Positions 1-11,696 of a stretch of 60,000 nt of DNA are shown piece after piece; the first letter of the stretch is position 1; the number at the start of each line of letters is the position of its first letter. The stretch spans positions 20,090,001 through 20,150,000 of the forward strand of contig OU612068.1 in NCBI GenBank assembly GCA_914767715.1. The letters run 5' to 3'. Position numbers and translations under genes: made by a program. Origin of the DNA: Membranipora membranacea. Taxonomy: Eukaryota > Bryozoa > Gymnolaemata > Cheilostomatida > Membraniporidae. The notes beneath the pieces are model-generated. The model saw only the letters and a program-made list of their open reading frames with translations, was not told the origin of the DNA and searched no databases.

Positions 1-773
1 CTCTTTTACGGACATTTTGTTTACAGTTGTTGTTGATGTTGATGTGGGCTGATTTGACATTGTTGATATTAGGCAGTGACACACTGCGCGTGATTGTCAA
101 TGTGCTTTTCCTGAATGATGATTGGTTAACGAGATCTGGAGAGGAGTCTGCACTTCGTGGATGTTTTAGTTCTGAATTTTTATCAGTTTCGTGACCATGA
201 TGTATTCTCATGGCACAGCTCCCTCTATCACCTCTATTCCCCGTAAACTTCCCGAGTTCGATCTGTTTAAGGTGTTTCCTGGCCTCGATATATATTCTAA
301 GGTGAAAGCCTGCTATAATGACTCCCGGTAAAAAGAACGACACAATAGCTGAACTTATTATATAACTGGGCAAGTATTGACTAACAAGACATTGAGGTCG
401 ATCCACGTCTGCCAGCACGTGACTTATTTTTGCTGAGTTGCAAGTTAGGTTGGTGAGAGCATCAGCGGCCAATTCATTATTCTCAGTGATAATTTGTCTC
501 GTCAATATAGGAGCTGGAATGCTGAGGAGAGATGCGAGAATCCACATAGACAGACATATAAGTCGACTGCGATTCGGAGTTACGAGCTCGGGATATTTAA
601 ATGGATGACAGATCGCAATATACCTGTCCACACTTATAGCACACAAGTGCAATATTGAAGAGGTACACACCAAAATATCGGTCATTAGCCAGATCTTACA
701 AACAGCATCTCCGAATATCCAGTAACCCAGCACCTGGTATACTGTAGAGAATGGAAGTACTAGAACAGCCAAT
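1..773 (-). pseudogene. 5'-truncated, probably non-functional paralog of the aminergic-type GPCR; runs off the window edge
   Basis: This segment matches 26815-27587, inside the complete GPCR, at a constant offset of 26814, so there are no net indels. Read on the minus strand it is open throughout and carries TM3 with the conserved Asp, the DRY motif, TM4, TM5 and most of the third intracellular loop. It continues past position 1, so the C-terminal end is not visible. At 773/774 the match stops abruptly in the TM2 region; the N-terminus, TM1 and the start codon are missing, and the flank beyond is unrelated. The substitutions are scattered and mostly conservative, so the copy is recent. A receptor without TM1 and part of TM2 should not work, so I call it a pseudogene or partial duplicate. 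An upstream exon supplying TM1-2 is possible but I see none. Confidence 0.8.
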
Positions 774-2532
774 GCTTATGGAACCAGTTTAGTGTGAACT
801 TTACAATAAGCCCTGTTATATCCTTGGTTTGACTTGAATATCAGTCTGCATCAACGAGTTAATTTTAATGTCAAGAGCAAGGTGCTACAAGGTCACGAAC
901 ATTCCCTCCACTGATTTACATACTAAGTCTATGAATGCAGAAATAAAGAATATCGAACTCTGCTGATAACGAAAGGTAGAAACCGGTACCGTATTAAGGT
1001 CACCTTGGCCTCAGGTTAGATGACATTCTTTACTACACTGGTGGCATTTGTAGTGTTATGTATAGATAGCGATCAGATAATTATCAAAAGAAATTAAGAG
1101 GACAATTCCGAATTGTTTCGATAAAATTACAGTTGTATCAGAAGTGAAGGTGTCCAATGCTCTCCGATAGCAGGGATTAGTCCCAAACTCCCTGGCTGTG
1201 GTGCTGTAATTTCATTCTTAATCAATGGTTGTAATATTCTTACAAGAATTGATGGTTTGCACGAACAGCCTCAATGCTGATCAAGGACATAATGTGCCTA
1301 TCCTATTTCGAATCCAGCTAATGACACAAACAATCACAACCCAAGTTTAACTTTGACTCTATGATCACGAAATAACATCCTGTCGTGATGAACATTGATC
1401 AAATGTATTACAGTGTTTTTAATGGTGCAATTTGAACCATAACTTTAGAGACAATTTCTGCAATGGGCACTTGGGTGTGGATTCTCTAACCAAGTCTACA
1501 ATCTGGTTAGTGATACATTTGTTCAGTGTAGAGCAGCAATGACTGAAAATCAACAGATTCTGCTTCTAGAAATATCACTTAAGATCTGAACTTTGACAGT
1601 TTGATGCGAACAAACTGGAACTTTGTATAGCATAGTCACCAGTATACCCAACACTCTCAGAAGACTCATTTACCCATGAGATCAACAAGACAGACGGCAA
1701 AAGACAGACCTGATCATTTCAAAGAGATCCGGTTTGAGACTTGAAGGTATTGCTTGTGAGGTAGGCACGGTGTTCCAGCTAGCCCTAACAATTTAATTTA
1801 TAAGAATTGAGTCTGGGCTTCATCATATTATTCGGTATTATGATGTAATAAGTTTCGTCGTCCTGACTTGATAAGTTTACATCGGCTCCCTTCCAATAAC
1901 CCTTACGCTACCCATACGCATACGCTAAAGATTTAAGATACTCCATGGTTGGAGAGAATAAAGGAGTACAGCTGCAAGTGTGGCTAGATGTTAATCACCA
2001 AATTAATTAATTGCAGCTGTTCTTTGCTCTGTTTATTGGCATTATTTGATACAACACAAAAATTCCCGAACACAATGGTACACAGGGGGAAGGGCAAATT
2101 CCTGTATTTCTATGGATGGATACCTAGGTGCGTCTTAAATCCTCATGTGGTATTAGACTGACCATTGGTATAAAATCTTTGTCATGTTCAATGCTCATCG
2201 TCCATTCTATCTACATCAAACTTTACCAGGTCTAAATCGTTATCAGTTTGATTGCATGGAATTTTGCTCATCATGCACCATCAGAAAAACTGCTAGCTCA
2301 ATTACATTAACTATGTCGCAATACAGGGAGAAACAGTATCTGTAATAGGACATGTAGACAATATCAACTCAATACAACTAAGGTTAAACTTCATTTCCTG
2401 AGCATTTGAGGCTACTGAATATAAACTCACTCAATATTAACAGCTTGTTAGCATTATTTCTTTCCCCTTGGTGGAGTTCTTGAACAAAATCGATTAAATC
2501 AAATTAATTTTAGACATTTATTTGCATTGTTA
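774..2532. other. Gene-less stretch
   Basis: Both strands are closed by stop codons and I recognise no coding, RNA or mobile element here. It separates the truncated GPCR copy from the helicase promoter region. Confidence 0.5.
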
Positions 2533-2573
2533 GGGGATTCCAGTTCTAGGGAACGTTTATTTGGGGATTCCCC
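2533..2573. promoter_or_regulatory. Two kappaB-like sites upstream of the MOV10-like gene
   Basis: GGGGATTCC lies at 2533-2541 and the palindromic GGGGATTCCCC at 2563-2573, about 295-335 bp before the helicase start codon. Both fit the Rel/NF-kappaB consensus GGGRNNYYCC closely. The pair also forms an inverted repeat (GTTAGGGGA ... TCCCCTAAC), so a simple hairpin is an alternative reading. That NF-kappaB regulates the gene is an inference from position only. Confidence 0.4.
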
Positions 2574-2866
2574 TAACTTGTATTCCAGTCATGTGATAAA
2601 CTAGGTATAGACATCAGAGCGCTTTTGTTATCAGATGCACAGCGTTATAAAAAAACAACACGATATCCAATGATATCATTCAATAACACACCCTTATCAA
2701 CAAGTACAGCAATCACGTGTGATGAAGTGATAAAGTACTGAGCAGTGTGCTGATATATTTTTCTGCTGAGTTGAGGAGTGTTACCTACCCTCTTTTCTGT
2801 GTGCACGTTTGTGGTTATTGCTTGTGGTTAAACCTGCAGTGTACCCAGCCACTGTCAGGATTCAAC

Positions 2867-5800
2867 ATGGAGAAGTAAGTAGCAGGAAGGTTTTTTATTG
2901 CGCTGCTTAAATTGAATGCTGCTGTTTTGCAACTGTTTGCTGGCAAGTAGGAAGTGAGTTGAGTGGTGTTTGTTCGTTGTGCGTGCATAGTGCTAGTGTA
3001 GTTGTCATCAAGTTCATATCTTGCTGGGCTACTCACCCCTTTTGGTCTATGAACTAGACATTTTCCTTCAGTCAGAATAGATGTTATATAGTCAAATCCA
3101 AGGAACGATCGGAGAATAGATCTGGCTGTTATGAAATGAAAAGACCCCTTGATAGAGACGTCTTAAGTTGACTGTTATGTTTTACTCATGAATCAGGATT
3201 CATTCCATAATTTAATTCATATTTTCTGTTGCTCACAGCACGAGGGATCGAATCATTTGTGATATATCCACAACACTGGATGGAAAAATCTATCATGAGA
3301 GAGCACCACACAAGATAAACATCGTAGATCTGAAAGGGAAAAGGCATACCGTATACCTCACTGTCAAAAACGTATCAAAAGATGTGATAAGATTTCAAGA
3401 ATACTGGCACAATTATAGGAGGGGTCCTGTAAGAGTCACCTTGGATGACCAGTTTAGCATCAAAGGCTATACAGCCCATCCAATGAAGCCTGGAGGTAGG
3501 TAATAACAACAGGTACGTAGTTAGTAATTAACAATATTTGAGAAACAACTCATAAATCTGCAATCAAGACAAGCCAATTTCAGCTCCTTCTTTTTCCTAT
3601 GCTGTGTTAGTCTGAGCCAACACCCCACCCCCCCCCCAGATTTTTGCCCCCACGAGGGTTAAAAAGTAACAAACTGGAGAGAGGACAAATCCGCATAAAG
3701 GCTTAAATTCGAGCTCAAAAACTGTCTATGATCATGTGTTGTATTATCTCATTTAACTCACCATGCCTTTTTATAGAGACATGTTGGGTGAAGGTTGAGT
3801 TGGTAGCTAATGACACCGGAGGTATGTTCTTGGAATTGAAAATGCGAATAAATCAACGAGGGAGAGACCATGTTTTTGTGAAACGGATAGAGTATGACTG
3901 CATCGATGAGAAAAGACGCGGTGTATTTCAACTCATAGATGCAGTCGAGGAGGAGGAAGATGAAGATATGGATGATGAGTTATATGAAGATCTGGAGATT
4001 GTACCACTTCCCAACCCGGAGTAAGTGGAAGGGTTTGAGTCATTCGCCATTAATCATGCTAGCCAATGAGTAAGGATACATGCTCTGTAGACTGTTATAT
4101 ATTCTAAGTTTCATAACCTGGCAATGCAGGAAGTTTTCAAACTGATGAAATATCATGGTATCTAAACAGGTGCTCAACCTCAATAAAAGAACTCTTTGGT
4201 TTGTAAGGTGATTCAAAGGTGAATGTGATTCACGATCCATGTTTTAACAGCAACGAATGGTGAGTGGGGAGAATGCAAGTAACAGGAATTATCTTCCCTG
4301 TTCGAACATTTCTATTTAATTTGCCAGGTCAAACTGCCAGCTGGAGTTCACACTGGAGTTATCAAACTATCCTGTGGCAGAGTGGAAAACTGCACTCGTG
4401 CGCTCAAAACACTACGATGGCAAACACCAAGAGATCAGGTAGAGCTGAGATCGAAAACCAAATCTATGGCAGACTATTTCTCCAAGGAACTTTATTGATA
4501 TATATAACATTTAGAGACATTTTTATAAAAGCAGTTTTAGATTCTAGAGATGGTACTGGACTGTTGAAATGCAAAATTATATTCTAACTGGATTATTAAT
4601 TTAGAGAGAAGATGCATGTTGGAGGCGCTGTCTCTTTTGACGAATATGGAGAGCGTTTCCCCTCGTTACTGGACATGGAAGAAATTCAGATGTGGAAAGA
4701 TGTATCCCGCTATACAATAAAAAAAGTTACACTCCATCCGAATCCTAGTCCTGACAGACACGGCAATGAAAGATATAGAATCAGAGTGAGTTACAATGAA
4801 TCATTAGATTCTTCAAGATTTTGAATGTGACTATTTGTGCTGATGAATTGTGATGAACAAAATCCATCCTATTTTCTTCTAGTTGGGTATTCAACTGATT
4901 GGCCATATCTTTCTTGTGCATTTCTTAGATTCCTGGATTGTCTGAGAGACGACCAAGTGTTGTGAGAGGTGATCGCTTTTATTTAGCCCCAGTGCCACCT
5001 GATGACTTCAAATATGAGGGGAAGGTAGATGACACATCACAATATGATGCTTATGTGGTTCTTAGTCCACAGTAAGTAACATCTGCATATTTCTATTTCT
5101 AAAACAAATTTGTACAGAAATATGTTTATATAAGTTCACATTTGGCCACATTTTTGGTGAGACAACTCATAGTTTTCATGATTTTGATTCCTTGGGTGTA
5201 ATTGGATGTCTGCTCATGATTAGAGTCACCTTGACTTGCATCATCAGGTCGTGCAATAAAAAGAGTTCACTTTGACAACAAAGGTTGTCTCCACATAAGT
5301 AACATCCTGTCTCTCTGGATACATATCAAAACTATTGTTGAAGATTTATGCCTTTACACCGTCTTCTAGGTTTCAGGATGATATTGATAATGTTGAGGAG
5401 ATGACATTCCGCCTGGAGTTTGCTATTGACAGAATGTCTCTGAGAATCATGCACAGAGCTGTAGAGCATATTGGTGTAGATGAGCACCTAGAACCTGTCT
5501 TATTTCCAACGAGTAACTTCAGCTATACTCCACTGAAAGATCCCAGCAATCTGATCATTAAGTATGTCAAAATCATGTAATTTACTTATCTTATGATATT
5601 GGACTACCCTGTTTTGAGCAGTATTCAATCTGGAGTAAGAGCTCTCCGACCTGAAATATTACATTACATCCAAATATTGTTTCTGCTTTTGATCAAATCT
5701 TTTGTCAATAGAAATTTTTCTGCTTCCCAGTTGTTTTGAGAGGAAGATGGAGTCAAACCCAGAGCAGATATCAGCAGTTCGTCACATAGTTGCCGGTACA

Positions 5801-8800
5801 TCCAGACCTGCACCGTATCTCATATACGGCCCACCTGGTACTGGTAAAACATTCACAATGGTAGAGGCTATCAAACAGGTATCTGTGGTAATAGGTACCT
5901 TAATTTGCAAATATGCATGCATTGTGGGAACTCAATATCATATTGTAAATCCTTTTCATTACACTACTGGTAACTTAGAAACTTAGATACTCTTACTAGA
6001 AAATAAAAGTGTTCAGAGTGTGGTATAGTAAAGTGCCTGCCTTTAATTCCAAGAGCTAGCTGTGTGTGGATCAAGGTTATATTCTGTTGTAGGTGTGCAA
6101 GTTTTTTCCCAAGTCAAAGATACTGGTGTGTGCCCCACAAAATGATGCTGCCGATCTTATTGCTGAAGAACTGCTGAACCACGTCCAGGATGAATCGATC
6201 AGGAGGTTTAATGCTGCTTCAAGATATGCCAATGCTATGTCTGATCAGGTAGTCTCAGACTCCAAATTGTTGTAGCAAGTGTTTTAATAAGGTACAATGT
6301 GTGTGGCTAATTTTCTGCACCGTTGATCCAATGGACTAGTCCATCGGTTGATCAACGTTTGTTAACATGTAGCCGGGAAATTCCTGTGAGCTCTGATCAA
6401 AATAGTCCTCAGTATATTGTTTGTCCGATGAACATTCTTTTCACAAGAACAAAATATATCTGTCTGCAGGTTAGGGAGATTTCTTACTTCAGCAGTCATA
6501 ATTCAGACAACATTCTGTTTCCTAGAAAAGAGGAGATCATGAGCAGACAAATCATAGTCTCAACTCTGGTCACCGCTGGCAGGTATGTCATGAATATTGA
6601 ATATTATAATAGGTCATCACTTGCTATTATTCACATTTACTCACATCACTTGCCATTTTTGTTTCTCACCAAACTCAAGTTGTGACTGTTTTATAACACC
6701 AAGTGATTTTTTAAAGGAAATTGTGAATTTGTTCTCAAGAAAGAGAACAGTCAGACTATGGTGAATAACGACATTATGTCATTCATGCACCCTGGCTTCA
6801 TTTACAACTCGTTTGCTGAGATTCTGACACCATGAGCTTTCCAATGAATGGTATGTGGAATCTTTCCGAGCCCAACCTTAATCAAATGAGCTGCTGAGAC
6901 AGGCTGGTTTGACTAATCTAGATTACATATTATATAGGCTGGTGTCAGCAGAGATGACAGACCATTTCACACATATTTTCATCGACGAAGCGGGGCATGC
7001 TACTGAGCCCGAGACTGTTATTCCACTTGGATTGTTCAAGCCCAATATGAAGCAGGGGGGACAACTTGTCCTTGCTGGGGATCCTAAACAGCTGGGAGCT
7101 ATGATCAGGTCATCCATGTCCTGTCAGTATGGATTTAGTAAGTTTGAAAAGATGGCAGGCAAATCCCTGATTCTGATCTGTTTTTCCATTAGACCCAAAT
7201 TCTAGGGGCTCTAACAAAGCTTGCCATTGTTTTTGATTATTTTGACACTTGAGTTCATTCCTTTTTTTCTTGGAAAACCTTGTTATGTCCTTGTCAACAT
7301 TTTTGATTGCGAGTGCTCTCATTCTTTCTTTATTGTGATCTTTTAAGTTCCCCTTGGCTTCTTCAGATAAAAGTCTGTTGGAAAGGCTCATGAATGATCA
7401 GAATGGACCATACACTAGAAATGATTCCCGACAAGGCGGGCCTTATAACCAGAGATATGTTACTAAGCTACTACAGAACTTCCGGTCACATCCTGCAATC
7501 CTCGAGGTCCCAAATCAGCTATTCTATGAGTTTGAGCTGGTTCCGTCTGCACCAAAGATAGAGATTGAGAGGTTTTGTGGATGGCAGGTAATTAAACTTG
7601 ACAAATAAATTTAGATTCACTTTTTTGCATGATTTTGTTAAACACGATCAGAGGGAGGACAACTATGGTATAGAACTTGTGATCCATTGAAGCAGGGAGG
7701 GTGGGATATACCCTGATTGAAGCAGAGACCCTCACTGATTAAGAGTATCTTAACTCATTTCCTAGTAGCTTTGTTGTTGTTTTTGTTGTTGGTCCATCTC
7801 TTACTGTTACGCTTATATGATGTTGTAGCACCTACCTCCTAACACAATGATACGGTACCAGGACGATGGAATTGGCTTTCCACTGATATTCAAACGAGTA
7901 GATGGCCGAGAAGAACAGGAACCGCACAGCCCATCATGGTACAATCGACATGAAGTGTTGGAAATACTGGATTATGTTGAAAAACTTCTGTTTAACACAA
8001 ATGTGCCTATAAAACCCTGCAACATCGGCATTATATCCCCATATCTTTTACAGGTAAGCTGTTTAGGATTAAACTCTTAGCCTAAAACTCTGGGAAACAT
8101 AACAATCTCTTTTGAATATCTCCTAGCTGCTCCCTGACGAGTTTGGTAAATGACAGCATTTTAGACAAGACACCATCGAACGCACGCCTGTTTCTTACCT
8201 GGTCACTTTACAAAGCTGTCTATTTATAGCCTTTAGTAGCTCTTACAATAACCTGTGTTTCCTTTCAACACACAAGTCACCCTATTTTAACAAGAAAAGA
8301 ACTGGAGTACTAGCATCGTTAAGCTTCAGGGAAGACCTTGATACATCTTGTGTCTAGCCTAGGTAAATATTATCAAAACTTAGTATCACAGCTGTAAACT
8401 GGTGCAACCAAGACCAAATTGAAGACCAGGTTAAACAAGGTAAAGGCCAGGTAAATTCTAAGTAAAATAGCATACCAACGACGAGTGTCGCACCACTTAA
8501 AATTGGTGTTGTAAGTGTAAAGATTATTTATTGTTTTTGTGTTGGCGTAGTAAATGTTCACGTCCACGATACCTAAATGTGTTTTGGTGCATAAAAATAG
8601 ACGATGAATATTACGGTTTGGTAATATTTTTTAAGACAACCATTTTCAGCGTTTCTAACATAATCTATGCTCATCATGTTTAGTGCAAGAAGATAAAGCA
8701 AGCTCTAAGAGGTATCGACAGTGGAAAGTTGAAAATGTTAGATGAAGAGATCGAGCAAATTAAAGTCGGAACTGTAGAGAAATTCCAGGGAAGTGAGAAA

Positions 8801-10472
8801 GAAGTGATTATAATCAGTACTGTAAGGAGTCAGCCAGAAATGCTCCTCGTGGATAAAAGATTCAATCTTGGCTTTGTCAGTAACAAAAAGGTGAGTTGGG
8901 ATCATGAACATATTGTCGCAATGAAATCTACTAGCATGGATAATGCGTTTATAAAGCTTCGCTGGCCACCAGTCTCCACTAAGGGTGTGTGATTTTCCTA
9001 AGGAGTTACTTGTGTTGAGATTGTCATCACATATTTCCAGCAAGTAAACCCGGCAGTCATTTGCTGGTTTAGTTCATACATCGTACCGATCAACCTTTTT
9101 GTTCCAGTAATTTTGTTGATTTCCCAGATAGAATAATCATTTATATTAATTTTTGTCTTAGTTGAATTTTATCTGCGCTTTAGTTCTCAATAAAAAGCGG
9201 AAAGGAAAATGCACTGCCAAGCACATTTATTATTTCTTTTAGAGGTTATTGGCGACTTCCCTCTTGTAATCAACACCAGAATTCTCATGAATTATATTTT
9301 CATCATTTCAGCGCTTCAATGTAGCAGTAACAAGAGCAAAGTCGCTGCTGATTGTTGTAGGAAATCCAGAAGTTCTCTGCACTGATGAAAACTGGAGGAG
9401 GTACAATATTTATTCGTGATTTTGTATCATATAGATGCAACAAGGTCATTTGTTTTAAAATGGGGAAATTTGATTGCAGGATGTATTTCCATAAATATGC
9501 ATAAAACAAAATCTATACTATATGTTTAATGTGAGTTTGACTTTGAAGTTTGAAGTTTGAAGTTTGTTTATTGCCTAAATTCTAATATCCATCCTGTGAT
9601 AGGTTGATAGCATCGAATGTACAGCACATACATGGAAAAATAATAATAAAAGGAGTCTGAGCTGCATTAGTTAAAAAATCGCATATAAAATTCAAAAAGG
9701 TATTTTGTCTTTTGGTTGTTCTACACTTGGATGGCCGACAGATAGGCTTACTATTTAAATCAGAAACTACCGGAAAAAACTATCAAACTCAGTGATTCGA
9801 AAAGATAACGACAATTATGTGTAAATTATGGTTAACTAAAAGCGACAGTTTTCCGAGCTCTAGAAAACCAAGACATGAGGCTAACATATTATGACTAGCA
9901 AATAAATTTGGAAAACCAGCTGTGGAACTTGGAACTAATAAACTGTACTATTTTCGTTTACCCAGACTGCTTGAGCACATAATCAATGGAGGCGGGTACG
10001 ACGGAACTCCTCTGGATGAAAAGGCGCTCAGAATAGAGCCTGAACATCTCGGTATGGATGATCTCAATATACAAGGTATGTGTCTACTAATTGTCAAAGT
10101 GAATCTGACTTTGGTATTTGTAATACTAGTCGCAGAGCCACTGATCAACAACGTTTTGCAACTTTGAGAAATGTTACATTGAAGTCTGTGAGGTAAACAG
10201 TCTTTTATTTTTCAATCTAAAAAAATTCATGTAATTGAAGTATGCTGTACAAAGTTTGTGCCTTTAGTTATTTCAGCAAAATTGAATTGATTTCTTGGTC
10301 AACCTGGGTGTGCTTGGGTGCTCCCTCATCCACTTTGAAAGATGTAGTCAGTTCATGTAATGTCAATCATCAACATTATACATAATTTTTAGACAATGAC
10401 CATGGGGCAGCAGGTGATGGATACAGTCATTACCAAATGCACATCGATGACACTCTCGAGAAGAAAAACTAG
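2867..10472 (+). CDS. MOV10: MOV10-family superfamily 1 RNA helicase (complete, 17 exons, 894 aa)
   Basis: An Upf1-like 5'-3' RNA helicase. MOV10 proteins act in cytoplasmic RNA granules in small-RNA silencing and in restraint of retroelements and viruses; that role is family knowledge. Exons: 2867-2874, 3239-3495, 3777-4020, 4328-4438, 4605-4785, 4929-5071, 5370-5561, 5731-5878, 6093-6248, 6470-6582, 6938-7137, 7367-7587, 7829-8053, 8684-8890, 9312-9400, 9966-10075, 10393-10472; all phases close. Walker A GPPGTGKT is at residues 412-419, the family-typical DEAG box at 534-537, motif III GDPKQ at 565-569, motif [11 protein letters not shown] near 762-771 and motif VI VAVTRAK at 806-812. An acidic stretch rich in E and D lies near residues 150-160. 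It is slightly shorter than human MOV10 (1003 aa). The start ATG follows CAAC and lies in an 8-nt coding exon, so the extreme N-terminus is the least certain part. Assignment between MOV10 and MOV10L1 is open. Confidence 0.93.
9540..9575 (-). repeat. (GAAGTTT)n short tandem repeat, possible LINE/SINE 3' tail
   Basis: Three tandem GAAGTTT units sit in a helicase intron. On the minus strand they follow AATAAA-like sequence (GGCAATAAACAAACTTC), the arrangement seen at 3' ends of non-LTR elements with microsatellite tails. No body is recognisable. Confidence 0.35.
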
Positions 10473-11696
10473 ACTAAGACAGCTCTAACCAAACGTGCCA
10501 TTTTAATGCTTGTGATATTTCAATATTCCTTTAATATTTATTTCCTATTTACGATAATTCCATCTATCTCCATTGCAGACTAAATGAAACTTTATTTTGT
10601 ATTACTTCTACTTCAAATATATTTTTAAAGCTTATGCAAAGCCGAATGCTTGTAATGAGTCTCTTAAAAGTGCGGTGGGAAACTAAGCAGTATCATGAAT
10701 GACTGTAATGCATGGTGCCTATAATGCCTTATAATGATATGTTGAGATTCAGGACCCATATATGATGGCATTCCTTGTGATCAGATCACCAATTATTGAT
10801 CCGAAATGGAGAGAAATGGGAGTTCTTGTGTCTCTGGTCACTCAACCTCAAAGACTGGATCAATTTTGGATGATTTGGCTAAACGGACCAACAATCCTTG
10901 TATGCTTTAGCAGTAGTGCTGAATTATAACTGACATACTTGGGGTCGCAAGCCGGTTTGTCACATATATGGCTACATACATGGTTTGGAATTCTAGTCTG
11001 AGCTCATGGGGAACCCCAAATTTATTGATTATCAATATATTATGGCTATTAAGTATGTCCATTGCCTAATTCTGATTACATATCTAATTAGTTAAGACAA
11101 TGATTATAATTGTATTGCGTTGTAAAAAATAGATAGAGTGTTTGCCTTGCACCCTAGAAAACAATAACAATGTCAAAGGATCATATCAGAGATCAACGAT
11201 CAACTTGCTGTCTCTTTAGAGCTAAGCTTTCGCAGATGAAGTGGTGTTAGGATAAGTCAATGGTTTCCTAAAGAATATGAATAGGTTCCAAATTAAAAAT
11301 ACAGGCAGACATAACTCTGAATGCTCTATATAAAACACATTGCAATGCTAAAACATCATGTTGACCCTTTACCTGAGTCCTGACATGGTATGCGAGTTGA
11401 AGTGCCCATAATTTGACTTGGAGTTGAAAGTTGGACTTGTTTGACTCGAAGTGATATTCCATTTTCGATTGAAGGCTACCACAAGCGACCCACATATAGT
11501 GTGAGCACTTTAAACTAATGGTGTGGTTGGTCGCTAACTGATAATATCCTCTTATTGCCAATTTCTTAACAGTTATCATGATCTAATAAGGTAAAATGCA
11601 AAAAAAAAAGTCTATCTAGTCTGCAGTGAGAGTTGCTTCCATTTACTGTGCTGGCTTTAAATTGTGTACACGGGGTAAACTAGTCCTTACTCTGTT
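10473..11696. other. Intergenic region between convergent helicase and caspase genes
   Basis: Contains the helicase 3' flank; no AATAAA is obvious close to the stop. It also contains a dispersed repeat at about 11255-11400. I see no gene in it. Confidence 0.5.
11255..11400 (+). repeat. Dispersed repeat, second copy at 25479-25650
   Basis: Shared blocks include TCAATGGTTTC, TAGGTTCCAAATT, TTGCAATGCT and CTGACATGGT in the same order and spacing class as at 25479-25650. Coding potential is absent; the element type is unknown. Confidence 0.6.

Noticed and set aside
5712-5730. An earlier acceptor (AATAG) for helicase exon 8
   Set aside because: It breaks the reading frame. The acceptor ending at 5730 keeps the phase and has the better pyrimidine tract.
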